Shown here piece by piece: positions 8,689 through 18,693 of a DNA stretch of 64,000 bases. The DNA is from Bacteroidales bacterium UBA5287 (lineage in GTDB: Bacteria; Bacteroidota; Bacteroidia; Bacteroidales; Dysgonomonadaceae): NCBI GenBank assembly GCA_002411345.1, contig DHSL01000041.1, positions 12,288 through 76,287 of the forward strand. The letters run 5' to 3'. The position numbers and the translations under genes are program-made. A model generated the notes under the pieces. That model saw only the letters and a program-made list of their open reading frames with translations, made no database searches and was not told the DNA's origin. Position 1 is the first letter of the stretch, and the number at the start of each line of letters is the position of its first letter.

Positions 8689-9387
8689 ATGTCTGAGCAA
8701 AGAATATTAGTCGTTGATGACGAAAAAGATATTTGCAATATCCTACAATTCAATCTCGAAAATGTAGGTTATATAGTAGATACAGCATATTCTGCAGAAG
8801 AAGCATTGAATACTCTTTCCGACGTACATAATCTGATAATATTAGATGTAATGATGGGAGGAATGTCGGGATTCAAAATGGCAGAACATTTACGTAATAT
8901 ACTAAAGAATCCTGTACCAATAATATTTCTAACAGCAAAGAATACTGAAAACGATATGTTGACTGGCTTTTCATTGGGTGGCGACGATTATATCGCAAAG
9001 CCATTCTCAATAAAAGAGGTTATAGCAAGAGTAAGTGCGGTATTAAAACGAGCTTCTTTAGTAAAACCGTCATTGCAGACTAGATGGTCTTATAGAGATC
9101 TGATTATCGACCTCAATACAAACCATGTGACAATTAATAATGAAGAAATATCATTAACAAAAAAAGAGTTTGAAATACTCGTATTGTTAGCTCAAGCTTC
9201 TCCAAATGTTCTTACACGTAGCGAAATATTGAACAGCGTTTGGGGGGAAAATGAGTTTGTGTTGGAACGAACGGTGGATGTTCATATAACTCGATTGAGA
9301 AAAAAACTTGAAGATTACTCTTCCATTATTGGTAATCGTTCTGGATTTGGATATTTCTTAAATGTCGATCCTAAAAACGAAGGATGA
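8689..9387 (+). CDS. OmpR/PhoB-family response regulator
   Basis: DNA-binding response regulator of 232 aa. The receiver domain (residues 1-120) has the acidic pair DDE at 10-12, phospho-acceptor Asp53 (ILDVMM), Thr82 and Lys104. The C-terminal winged helix (about 130-228) has the OmpR-type LTKKEFEIL and ERTVDVHITRLRKKL segments. Because it directly follows phoU and overlaps the kinase gene by ATGA, it is most likely the PhoB equivalent that binds the TTAACA box before pstS. This role is inferred from context. Confidence 0.93.
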   Translation: MSEQRILVVDDEKDICNILQFNLENVGYIVDTAYSAEEALNTLSDVHNLIILDVMMGGMSGFKMAEHLRNILKNPVPIIFLTAKNTENDMLTGFSLGGDDYIAKPFSIKEVIARVSAVLKRASLVKPSLQTRWSYRDLIIDLNTNHVTINNEEISLTKKEFEILVLLAQASPNVLTRSEILNSVWGENEFVLERTVDVHITRLRKKLEDYSSIIGNRSGFGYFLNVDPKNEG

Positions 9388-11165
9388 AAAAAATACATCT
9401 CTCATATAAAAAACGCATAATAATTCTTTTCTCTCTTATTATTACTCTTTTTACAATAGGTATCATTTTTTTTGAACACTATCAGGTAAGAAAAGAACGG
9501 ACTAAGAGCATGGAAATGATATTGGATAAATATGCAGAAACTGTCCATCATTTCATAGAAAAGAATAATCTAATTTCAAATAACAGATTAGCGCTTACCG
9601 AAGATGTTGTGCAATTTTTTCCCGATACAATAAGAATAACCATAATTAACTGGGATGGAGTAGTTTTATACGATAATAGGGTTGATGCTAAATTTATGGA
9701 AAATCACCTGAAACGACCTGAAATCCAAAAAGCTATTTATAATAAGTCTGGTTCAAACATACGTCAATCTACTAGTACAAATAGCAAATATCAGTATTAT
9801 GCTAAAAAATACGATGACTACTTTGTAAGGGTAGCTCTTCCTTATAACATGGAATTAAATGCATTTTTAAATTCAGGAAACAGCTTTGTTTATTTCATCG
9901 TTTTATTCTATTTAATATGCGTTTTACTAATGTTCTATTTTGCAAATCAGTTTTCTAAGTCTATCCAGGGTTTGAAAGAATTTTCTATGGGACTTAAATC
10001 AGGACAGAATGTATCTCTTCCTTCATCGTTTGTAATGAACGATGAAGTTCATGCAATAAGCTCCGATATTATAGAAAATTACAAGTTACTACAGGACAAC
10101 AGAAAAAAACTTGTTCTTGAAAGGGAAAGATTATTACAGCATTTCCAATATTCGGAAGAAGGAATTGCAATTTATTCTGCTGAAGGTGTAAAAATATATG
10201 CAAACTCTCATTTTTTGCAATACCTTAATGTAATTGTAGATAAACCAACACTTGAAGCTGAATCTATACTGAAAGATATAAATTTTGACGACTTTATTGA
10301 TTTCTGGAAACATCATAATGTGGATGATAACGTTTATTCTCGAAGAATCGAAAAGAATGGTAAACAGTTCAATATAAGAATGATTGTTTTTGATGATAAT
10401 AGTTTTGAAATTAATATCAGCGATATCACAAAACAAGAGAAAACTCGTTTATTGAAACAGGAAATGACAAATAATATTGCACATGAATTAAGAACTCCGG
10501 TTGCAAGTATTCGTGGTTACCTGGAAACAATTCAAAATTTAAACAAGAATGATGAGGAACGACGCAATAATTTTTTGGAAAGAGCATATATCCAAACTAT
10601 CAGATTGTCTGAATTGATACAGGATATCAGCATGCTTACAAAAATTGAAGAAGCATCAAATCGTTTTACTCTTGAAGACGTAAAAATAAAACAATTACTG
10701 GATGATTTGTATTCTGATTTGGAAGAAAAAATCAAAATACATAACGACAGGTTGACAATTGATGTTAATGAATCAATTATAATTTATGGTAGCAGATCTC
10801 TGTTATATTCAATCTTTAGAAATCTAATAGAAAATGCACTTGCATACGCAGGTGAAGGTATCGAAATTGGAGTAAGATGCTACTTGGAAACAAATGAAGC
10901 TATTTATTTTGAAGTTTATGACAATGGCATCGGTATAGAGGAAAAACACCTTGTACGAATTTTTGAGCGCTTTTATAGAATAAATGAAGGTCGTACCCGA
11001 AATACAGGTGGCTCAGGTTTGGGATTGTCTATTGTTAAAAATGCTGTTCTTTTTCATCATGGTGGAATTGTTGCTAGAAATAAACCGGAAGGGGGACTTT
11101 CTTTCCTGATTACTTTTCCTAAACCTGGCAAAAAACCGACAATATTAAATGAATTCGACAACTAA
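9384..11165 (+). CDS. Sensor histidine kinase, PhoR-like
   Basis: Membrane-bound sensor kinase of 593 aa. One helix near residues 9-30 and another near 165-190 bracket a ~130-residue periplasmic sensor region. A HAMP-like segment and a PAS-like region follow, then the HisKA H-box NIAHELRTP with phospho-acceptor His367. The ATPase has the N-box NLIENA, G1 DNGIGI, F-box ERFYRI and G2 GGSGLGLSIV. The start overlaps the response-regulator stop (ATGA). It is probably PhoR responding through PhoU to the Pst complex, though the periplasmic domain is larger than in E. coli PhoR and could sense something directly. Confidence 0.93.
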   Translation: MKKIHLSYKKRIIILFSLIITLFTIGIIFFEHYQVRKERTKSMEMILDKYAETVHHFIEKNNLISNNRLALTEDVVQFFPDTIRITIINWDGVVLYDNRVDAKFMENHLKRPEIQKAIYNKSGSNIRQSTSTNSKYQYYAKKYDDYFVRVALPYNMELNAFLNSGNSFVYFIVLFYLICVLLMFYFANQFSKSIQGLKEFSMGLKSGQNVSLPSSFVMNDEVHAISSDIIENYKLLQDNRKKLVLERERLLQHFQYSEEGIAIYSAEGVKIYANSHFLQYLNVIVDKPTLEAESILKDINFDDFIDFWKHHNVDDNVYSRRIEKNGKQFNIRMIVFDDNSFEINISDITKQEKTRLLKQEMTNNIAHELRTPVASIRGYLETIQNLNKNDEERRNNFLERAYIQTIRLSELIQDISMLTKIEEASNRFTLEDVKIKQLLDDLYSDLEEKIKIHNDRLTIDVNESIIIYGSRSLLYSIFRNLIENALAYAGEGIEIGVRCYLETNEAIYFEVYDNGIGIEEKHLVRIFERFYRINEGRTRNTGGSGLGLSIVKNAVLFHHGGIVARNKPEGGLSFLITFPKPGKKPTILNEFDN

Positions 11166-11301
11166 TAAACAATACATTTAACTTACATTCTGCTACTTTA
11201 TTTCCTATTATCGAACCTTTATTTTAATATTAGGTGGCAAAAAGACATTTATTTTATCAAAATAAAAACAATTGAATATTTCAGAATTACATGTTAAATT
11301 A

Positions 11302-11332
11302 TTTGTTTAAATCAAAAGATATCGTACATTTG
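11302..11332 (+). promoter_or_regulatory. Consensus Bacteroidota promoter of thyA-folA
   Basis: TTTG at 11302-11305, exactly 19 bases, then TACATTTG at 11325-11332: a perfect match to the -33/-7 consensus. The ATG of thyA lies 25 bases downstream. It is the best promoter in the window and good evidence for the phylum. Confidence 0.85.
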
Positions 11333-11356
11333 TGTATTAATCAGGCTTGAAAACGA

Positions 11357-12151
11357 ATGAAACAATATCAGGATTTACTGCAACACGTAATAAATGAAGG
11401 AATTAGAAAAGATGATCGAACAGGCACAGGTACAATAAGCGTTTTTGGTCATCAAAGTAGATTTTCTTTACGTGAGGGTTTTCCACTAGTTACTACAAAG
11501 AAAGTTCATTTAAAATCTATCATATACGAGTTACTATGGTTTTTGAACGGAGATACAAATGCCAAATATCTTCAGGATCATGGCGTGCGTATATGGAACG
11601 AATGGGCTGATGAAAACGGTGATCTTGGACATATTTATGGATATCAATGGCGATCATGGCCGGATTATGATGGAGGACATATTGACCAAATATCACAAAT
11701 TGTAAACCAAATAAAAAATACCCCGGATTCAAGAAGACTAATCGTTAGTTCATGGAATGTTGCGGATTTAAAGAACATGAAACTGCCGCCTTGCCATACA
11801 TTTTTTCAATTCTACGTTGCTGATGGTAAACTAAGTCTTCAACTTTATCAAAGAAGTGCAGATCTATTCCTCGGCGTACCATTTAATATCGCATCTTACG
11901 CTCTTTTATTGCAAATGATGGCACAGGTTACTGGACTCGAGGCAGGGGATTTTGTACACACTTTTGGCGATGCACATATTTATTTGAATCATTTAGATCA
12001 AGTTAATTTGCAGTTATCACGCACTCCTCGCCCACTCCCAATCATGAAAATCAATCCGGATGTAAAGGATATCTTTAGTTTTAAATATGAAGATTTTGAA
12101 CTCACCGGTTACGACCCATATCCGGCAATAAAAGGAGAAGTATCTGTTTAA
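11357..12151 (+). CDS. thyA: Thymidylate synthase
   Basis: Converts dUMP to dTMP with methylene-tetrahydrofolate; cytosolic homodimer. It is 264 aa, the same length as E. coli ThyA, with catalytic Cys146 in LPPCHTFFQF, the dUMP-binding QRSADLFLGVPFN segment and the N-terminal RTGTGT loop. The folA gene that regenerates its folate follows after 19 bases, so both very likely share the consensus promoter upstream. Ordinary housekeeping gene. Confidence 0.98.
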   Translation: MKQYQDLLQHVINEGIRKDDRTGTGTISVFGHQSRFSLREGFPLVTTKKVHLKSIIYELLWFLNGDTNAKYLQDHGVRIWNEWADENGDLGHIYGYQWRSWPDYDGGHIDQISQIVNQIKNTPDSRRLIVSSWNVADLKNMKLPPCHTFFQFYVADGKLSLQLYQRSADLFLGVPFNIASYALLLQMMAQVTGLEAGDFVHTFGDAHIYLNHLDQVNLQLSRTPRPLPIMKINPDVKDIFSFKYEDFELTGYDPYPAIKGEVSV

Positions 12152-12170
12152 TAGGATAAGATGAGAATAT

Positions 12171-12683
12171 ATGAAAAATTATAACCAAAAGATTTCAATC
12201 ATTGTTGTGGCCGATGAAAATAACGCTATCGGTAAAGACAATGAATTGTTATGTCATCTGCCAAATGATTTAAAGCATTTCAAGCAAGTAACATCAAATC
12301 ACACAGTTATAATGGGAAGTCGGACTTATAAATCTTTACCTAAAGGGGCTTTGCCAAATAGAACAAATATAGTTTTGACTTCAAACAAAAATCCAAATTT
12401 TCCAGGATGTTTAATAGCGCATTCAATTAAAGAGGCATTAGAATTTTGTAATGATGAAGAAGAAGTATTTTTTATTGGAGGTGCAAAAGTATACAATTCA
12501 ATAATTAACTTGACTGATAGATTATATCTAACACGTATACATCACACATTTGATAAGGCAGATACATTCTTTCCTGAAATCAATTCTGCAGATTGGAAAA
12601 TAATTGAAGAAGAATATCATTCTGCAGATGATAAAAACGCTTATAATCACACTTTTCAACTGTACGTGCGTAAAACAAATTAA
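12171..12683 (+). CDS. folA: Dihydrofolate reductase
   Basis: Reduces dihydrofolate produced by ThyA, using NADPH. It is 170 aa, a normal size. Visible motifs: IIVVADENNAIGKDNELLCHLPNDLKHFK (substrate site, with Asp in LPND as proton relay), VIMGSRTY and the cofactor-binding FFIGGAKVY. It lies 19 bases after thyA, the usual pairing. Confidence 0.97.
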   Translation: MKNYNQKISIIVVADENNAIGKDNELLCHLPNDLKHFKQVTSNHTVIMGSRTYKSLPKGALPNRTNIVLTSNKNPNFPGCLIAHSIKEALEFCNDEEEVFFIGGAKVYNSIINLTDRLYLTRIHHTFDKADTFFPEINSADWKIIEEEYHSADDKNAYNHTFQLYVRKTN

Positions 12684-12701
12684 GTTATATTACCGCTTGA
12701 G

Positions 12702-13232
12702 ATGGTAACAAATTCTTGGCATAGTTTTATAGAAGGTAATGACTCTGCTTTCGATGAGATTTACAGTCAATACTTTACAGAGCTTTTTGCTTATGGCATA
12801 AAGCTTGGCTTTGACAATGACTCATGTAAAGATGCTATACAAGATGTATTCTTCAATATCTATACTTCCAAAAACAAATTAAAACACATCAAGAATATCG
12901 AATTCTACTTGTTACGATGTTTAAAAAACAAGTTATTCGACTTTCACGCTAATGAAATACAACTGAATAATATCAATGAAAATGAATTGTTATTACCTGA
13001 TAACAGCCCTACAATTATTGATGAGATCATTCATGAAGAAAAACAAGTTCTGCTGAAAGAAAAACTGAACCGCATTCTTAAAATACTATCACCAAAGCAA
13101 AAGAAAATTATTTATTACTACTATAATTTAGATTTAGACTATAACGAAATTGCATTAATTCTAAACAATAGTCCCGAATCTGTTAGGAAAACAATATATC
13201 GGTCTCTAAAAAAATGTAAAAACTCAATTTAA
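12702..13232 (+). CDS. ECF-type RNA polymerase sigma factor
   Basis: Sigma-70 factor of the extracytoplasmic-function class, 176 aa, with region 2 (about residues 15-85, including DAIQDVFFNIY) and region 4 (about 120-172, LSPKQKKIIYYYY then an HTH). In Bacteroidota such factors are usually followed by a FecR anti-sigma gene and susCD. Here the next gene is a susC without an STN domain, while the FecR gene sits 8 kb further on, so the regulatory pair looks split. Starts 18 bases after folA, with no clear promoter of its own. Confidence 0.93.
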   Translation: MVTNSWHSFIEGNDSAFDEIYSQYFTELFAYGIKLGFDNDSCKDAIQDVFFNIYTSKNKLKHIKNIEFYLLRCLKNKLFDFHANEIQLNNINENELLLPDNSPTIIDEIIHEEKQVLLKEKLNRILKILSPKQKKIIYYYYNLDLDYNEIALILNNSPESVRKTIYRSLKKCKNSI

Positions 13233-13275
13233 TATTTTATTGACTTTTTATAAAAGAGATTCTTTGTTTATTGTA

Positions 13276-13310
13276 GTTAATTTTAGTTAAAAGCGTCCCG
13301 CTTTTGTTAA
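13276..13310 (+). promoter_or_regulatory. Shared 35-bp element before susC1 (possible ECF promoter)
   Basis: GTTAA boxes at offsets 0, 10 and 30 with GCGTCC at offset 17, matching the element at 21297-21331 in 28 of 35 positions with identical spacing. CGTC is a common ECF -10 core. In this copy AAAAGCG/CGCTTTT can also form a short hairpin (13290-13306), so a terminator-like role for the sigma gene is the alternative. Confidence 0.5.
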
Positions 13311-13467
13311 AAAGCTAGTCTTTATATATATATAACATTAATCAAGTTTTAAAATTAAACATTCTTGCCTATGGAAACAACCTTTTAAACAATTACTAGA
13401 AATTACAGTTTATTGAACCTTTATTAAGAAAAACGTAAATCTATAAATTAAATCAAAATTTAATAAT

Positions 13468-16400
13468 ATGAATAAAAACAAAGAAAATCAACCAGTACGT
13501 AAAAAACATCAATTACTAAAAATTACCAATTTAATTTTAATGTTTACCTTGTTAGGTGTTTTTTCCGTAACAGCAGAAAACTCAAATTTTCTACCAAAAA
13601 CAAGTTCAGCTCCATCAAACAATTCAGCAAATGTTAAGTTTGATCAGGCAAAAAAGACTATTAAAGGAACGGTTGTGGATATTAATGGAGATTTCATAAT
13701 CGGAGTAAACATCGTCGAAGTTGGTACATCAAACGGAACAACAACAGATATTAATGGAACATTTATTTTGGAGGTGGACAACAATGCAACAATACATGTA
13801 TCATATATTGGTTATCTTCCTCAAAGTATTAATACAACAGGACAAACAAATTTTTCTATAACTTTACAAGAAGACACAAAAGCTTTAGAAGAAGTTGTGG
13901 TTGTTGGATATGGTACATAAAAGAAAGAAAATCTTACAGGTGCAGTTTCAACAGTTGATGTTAGCAAAACATTAGAGGCTCGTCCATATTCAGATATATC
14001 TAAAGCTCTTCAAGGAGCGGTTCCAGGTCTATCAATTGTAAATAGTAGTGGTAAACTCGGATCACAACCAAGTATAAGCATACGTGGATTAGGTACTCTA
14101 AGTAATAGCGAAACAAGCAAACCTCTAATCATCGTGGATGGTGTTCCAATGGAAGATCTTTCTCTGTTAAACACACAAGACATACAAAACATATCTGTAC
14201 TTAAAGATGCGGCTTCTACTTCTATATATGGAACGCGTGCTGCATTTGGAGTTATATTAATTACAACAAAATCAGCTGCTAAAGTCGAAAGGGTATCGGT
14301 AAATTATACAAATAATTTCGCATGGGACACACCTACAATTCTTCCCAATTATCCTGATGTGCCAACACAGTTAAATGCACTGATTGCAGCAAACGGTCGT
14401 GCTGGTTTAGCTAATGAACTATTCGGCATGTATTTGGATGTTATGTTGCCTTATGCTGAAAAATGGAGAGACGAACATAAAGGAGAAAAAATTGGGTATC
14501 AGGAAATGGTACTGGATAAAGACTTTGTACTGGATAAAAATGGAGTTGGTATGTATTTTGCCGATTGGGATGTTGTAAACATCATGTTTCGCAAATGGAG
14601 ACCGGCTCAAAGTCATAACTTATCAGTTCAAGGGACTAGTGGAAAAACATCTTATTACATGTCGGTAGGTTATAACCATGACGAAGGGGTTATGGAATTT
14701 AATCCTGACAAGATGAATAAATGGACAACCATGTTAAATGTAACAACAGAAGTAAAAGATTGGCTGCAAGTGGGGTCTCGCATAAATTTCAGCAACAAGG
14801 ATTATAAGGGCCCGGCAACAAGACGAAACACTTATGAATATATGTGGCGCTGGGGTAGCTTTTTTGGTCCTTACGGAACATACCAGGGAACAGATTTCAG
14901 AAATGATATTGCTTACAGAAAACAAGCGGGCGACTGGACTGATAATGATACTTTTATAAGACTGGGAGGATTTGCCAAAGCTAAACTAGCTGAAGGACTT
15001 ACCCTGAATGCTGATTATACATATAACATTGAAAATTATACTTATAAAGCTGCTTATATTCCATTAAAAGGTTGGAATTCATGGGGAGGAGCAATCGATA
15101 ATCCAATTAACTTCACAAGTAGTTCTTATTTGGAACAACAATCAAGTAGAAGTAAATCATATGCATTAAACATTTTCGGAAACTATGAATTCACATTGGC
15201 AGATAATAATAACTTTAACTTGATGTTAGGTGGAAATGCAGAAAGTGGATCGTATGAAATGCATTATTCAAGAAGAGATGACCTCTTAGATTATAATATG
15301 CCTGAATTTAACTTGGCTACAGGTGCTCAATCTGTTAATGGATCACATTCAAATTGGGCAACAGCTGGATATTTTGGTAGGATAAATTATGACTACCAGG
15401 GAAAATGGTTACTTGAACTCAATGGCAGATATGATGGATCATCAAAATTCCCGGCGAACGATCGTTGGGCGTTCTTTAAATCTGCTTCAGCTGGTTATAG
15501 AATTAGCGAAGAAGCTTTTTTCGATCCAATTAAAAACATTATAAGCAACGCAAAAATTAGAGCATCATTTGGTGAAGTCGGTAACCAGGCTGTTGGTAAT
15601 AACATGTATCTGGCAACAATGGCAAAACGTACAGATGCTAACACTCATTGGCTGGATAACGGTGGCGTTAAAGTGGTCGCTTATGATCTTCCTAAACTTG
15701 TATCTTCAACTTTAAAATGGGAAAGAATACAAACACTGGATTTTGGTGCGGATCTGGGATTTTTCAATAATGACCTGAATGTGTCTTTCGACTGGTACCA
15801 AAGAACAACTAAAGATATGTTGGCACCTGGAAAAACAATGCCGGACGTATTGGGTGCTTCGGCTCCTTATGTGAATGCTGGAACGCTAAGGACTAACGGA
15901 TGGGAACTGGTTCTCGACTGGCGTCATAAATTTAACGACCTTACTGTTTACGCTGGCGTTAACATTGGTGATTTTGTTACTGATATCGTAAAATGGGATA
16001 ATGACACAAAATTGCTTAACAGTTATTATAGCGGAAAAAGATATGGCGATATTTGGGGATTCGAAACGGAGCGTTATTTTACCAAAGATGATTTCAATAC
16101 GGATGGATCTTATAAACAAGGTGTTGCATCTCAAAAAGGATTGGAACAGGGTACGTTTGTTTTTGGACCTGGTGACATCAAATTCAAAAATTTGAATGAT
16201 GATGGAGTTATTGACGGAGGAAAAGGAACAGCGGATGATCATGGTGACTTAAAGGTTATTGGTAACTCAACTCCAAGATATCAATATGGTATTCGATTGG
16301 GCGGTGATTGGAAAGGGTTTGATTTAGATGTGTTTTTTCAAGGCGTAGGAAAACGCTCTAACTGGACGCAAAGTGCTTTTGTAATGCCAATGATGCGAGG

Positions 16401-16815
16401 TGCGGATGCTATTTATGAAAATCAAATAAACTACTGGACAGAAGAAAATCCGGACCCAAATGCAGATTATCCAAGATTATTCCCGGGTAACGCAGGAAGA
16501 GGTACTATAGCTGTTTTGGCACTGGGAAATCATAACTTCTATCCCCAAACAAAGTATATTGTTAACATGGCATATCTTCGTTTGAAAAACTTGACGCTTG
16601 GTTACACTTTACCTCAAAATGCAGCAAATAAAATTTTTATGCAAAAGGCACGTATATATTTTAGTGCTAACAACTTGGCTGAATTAATTAATAAAAGTAA
16701 TGCGCCTATCGACCCTGAAGTAAATGATGCTCAAGGTAGCTTGGGAAATGGAACATGGGGACGAATAGATCCTATGTCAAGAACGGTATCGTTTGGTTTA
16801 CAGCTTACTTTTTAA
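13468..16815 (+). pseudogene. SusC-like TonB-dependent receptor interrupted by an in-frame TAA (susC1)
   Basis: Outer-membrane glycan importer of the SusC family, which would be 1115 aa but is cut by TAA at 13918-13920 (codon 151). The frame stays open and fully conserved on both sides: the first part is signal peptide plus carboxypeptidase-regulatory-like domain ending VVVVGYGT; after the stop come KKENLTGAVS, the plug (SIRGLGTLS, IIVDGVP) and the beta-barrel to a final QLTF. The paralogue at 22667 has CAA (Gln) at the same place, so one C-to-T change explains it. An internal ATG at 14134 would give a barrel without signal or full plug. Either a recent null allele, a read error, or stop suppression. 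It lacks the STN domain of susC2. Confidence 0.9.
13918..13920 (+). other. Premature TAA codon in susC1
   Basis: GGT ACA TAA AAG AAA here, compared with GGA ACT CAA AAG AAA in the paralogue. It falls exactly between the N-terminal Ig-like domain and the plug domain. No further stop lies between it and the natural end at 16815. Confidence 0.95.
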
Positions 16816-16846
16816 ATAATAATAATATTAAAAGCATAGAAAAAAT

Positions 16847-18571
16847 ATGAAGAAATCAATAATATATTTAATAGCAGTCCTGACTTTGAGCTTAAATTCA
16901 TGCACTGACTTTTTAGAAAAAGGTCCGCTGGATACATTTACTAATGATAACTTTTGGACTAGTGAGAAAAATGTAGAAGGATACGCTAATACTTTTTATG
17001 AGGATTTTGTTGGATATGGGAATGCGGGTGGATCTGGACTATTTTATTTCAGAACATTATCAGATGATCAGGCTGGTAATAGCTTCGCGGATTGGTCGTT
17101 CAAAAATGCACCTGCTAGCAGCGGCGACTGGAGCGACACTTACATCGAAATCAAAAGGGCAAACGTTCTTATACAAAATGCGCCAAATGTAAATATGAGC
17201 GATGCGGCAAAAAATCATTGGGTTGGAGTTGGAAGATTAATGAGAGCATGGCAATACTATCAAATAGTACGACAATTTGGTGATGTTCCTTGGGTTGATA
17301 AGGTGCTTGATATTCAAGATCAGGAATATCTTTATGGACCACGAACCAACAGAGATATTGTTATGGACAATGTTCTTGAAGATCTAAATTTTGCCACTCA
17401 AAACATGTATGATAATACTTCAAAAATCACGCTTAATAGAAATGTGGCGTATGCAATGAAAGCTGAAATTTGCTTGTATGAAGGGACTTTCCGAAAATAT
17501 AGGAAAGCTGAAGATGGACAGTCTGCACCTGATGCTACAGGAGCAAATAAGTTCCTTACGGAAGCAAAATCTGCTGCATCATATTTAATGGACAAAAGCT
17601 TTAAACTGAATGATTCTTATCAAGGAAATTATAATTCAACAAACTTGAATACAAATACTGAAATGATTTTCTATAAGGCTTATAAACAAAGCATTTTTGT
17701 ACATTCATTGATTGCATATATTAGTTCGTCAACTCAAATTAGTGGCATGACTAAAGATGCGTTTGAATCATATTTGTTTACTGATGGAAAACCATTGGCG
17801 CTTACAAGCCTTAATAAAAATGATGCGGCTCAAAGATTGACTGGAACAAAAATAGTTGGAGGAAAAGTGGTTCCTGATACGGTACTTTCAATCTCTAAAA
17901 TATTACCACTTCGTGATAAAAGATTAGCACAAACAATTGATACGGCTTTGTGCTATGTAAACAGAGGATTCACACGTTTTGGAACAGGAATTTCTATGAC
18001 ATCATCAACTGGTTATGGGGTTTCTAAATATGATAATAAGAGCCTCGATAATATGTATAGAAATCAAACAAATGCGAATTTTACGCATGCACCTATCTTC
18101 TGGTTATCAGTCGTTTATCTACAATACGCAGAGGCTTGTGCTGAATTGGGAAGCATTACTCAAGCGGATCTTGATAAATCAATTAATAAACTGAAAACAA
18201 GAGCTGGATTGCCTCCATTAAACGTGAATGTTGGATTCTCAGACCCGGCAAACGATATGGGGGTAAGTGATCTGATTTGGGAAATTCGTAGAGAACGTCG
18301 TACAGAATTGATGTTTGATAATTGGACGCGTTACTGGGATTTAATTCGTTGGCACCAACTGGATAAACTGGATTCAACAACTAATCCTGATATACTTCTG
18401 GGGGCAAATATCGTTAATGATCCGACAAATAAAACAGTCGATAAAGTGGGAAATTATATTGATGGAAGTAAGGATAAGACAAGAACTTACGATAAAAAAC
18501 ATTACTGGTACCCACTTCCTACAGATCAGATTTCTCTGAATCCTCAATTGACACAAAACCCTGGTTGGTAA
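16847..18571 (+). CDS. SusD/RagB-family glycan-binding lipoprotein (SusD1)
   Basis: Surface lipoprotein of 574 aa that caps the partner SusC and binds oligosaccharide. Lipobox LNSC with Cys19, then the typical DFLEKGPLDTF. The TPR-like helical core and the C-terminal signature LIWEIRRERRTELMFDNWTRYWDLIRW are clear, as is the ending YWYPLPTDQISLNPQLTQNPGW. It follows susC1 by 31 bases. Because susC1 carries a stop codon, this protein may be without a working partner unless it uses the second SusC. Confidence 0.96.
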   Translation: MKKSIIYLIAVLTLSLNSCTDFLEKGPLDTFTNDNFWTSEKNVEGYANTFYEDFVGYGNAGGSGLFYFRTLSDDQAGNSFADWSFKNAPASSGDWSDTYIEIKRANVLIQNAPNVNMSDAAKNHWVGVGRLMRAWQYYQIVRQFGDVPWVDKVLDIQDQEYLYGPRTNRDIVMDNVLEDLNFATQNMYDNTSKITLNRNVAYAMKAEICLYEGTFRKYRKAEDGQSAPDATGANKFLTEAKSAASYLMDKSFKLNDSYQGNYNSTNLNTNTEMIFYKAYKQSIFVHSLIAYISSSTQISGMTKDAFESYLFTDGKPLALTSLNKNDAAQRLTGTKIVGGKVVPDTVLSISKILPLRDKRLAQTIDTALCYVNRGFTRFGTGISMTSSTGYGVSKYDNKSLDNMYRNQTNANFTHAPIFWLSVVYLQYAEACAELGSITQADLDKSINKLKTRAGLPPLNVNVGFSDPANDMGVSDLIWEIRRERRTELMFDNWTRYWDLIRWHQLDKLDSTTNPDILLGANIVNDPTNKTVDKVGNYIDGSKDKTRTYDKKHYWYPLPTDQISLNPQLTQNPGW

Positions 18572-18625
18572 AAGATTTAGAAAGCTAAAAAAAAGTAAAT
18601 TTAATCGTTCATAATTTTCATTTGT

Positions 18626-18665
18626 AACTAGTCCTAATTATACTGTAAGTACTTTAGGACTAGTT
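18626..18665 (+). terminator. Hairpin between susD1 and the GH9 gene
   Basis: The 12-bp arms AACTAGTCCTAA and TTAGGACTAGTT are perfect complements around a 16-base loop, followed by GTTTTAC. The run of T is short, so this may act as partial terminator or processing site that lowers enzyme expression relative to SusCD. It also excludes the in-frame TTG at 18664 as the start of the next gene. Confidence 0.75.
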
Positions 18666-18693
18666 GTTTTACTTATATAACAAAACCTCAATA

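Noticed and set aside
14134..16815. Independent receptor gene starting at ATG 14134
   Set aside because: The frame upstream to 13921 is coding and conserved; the ATG lies inside the plug domain.
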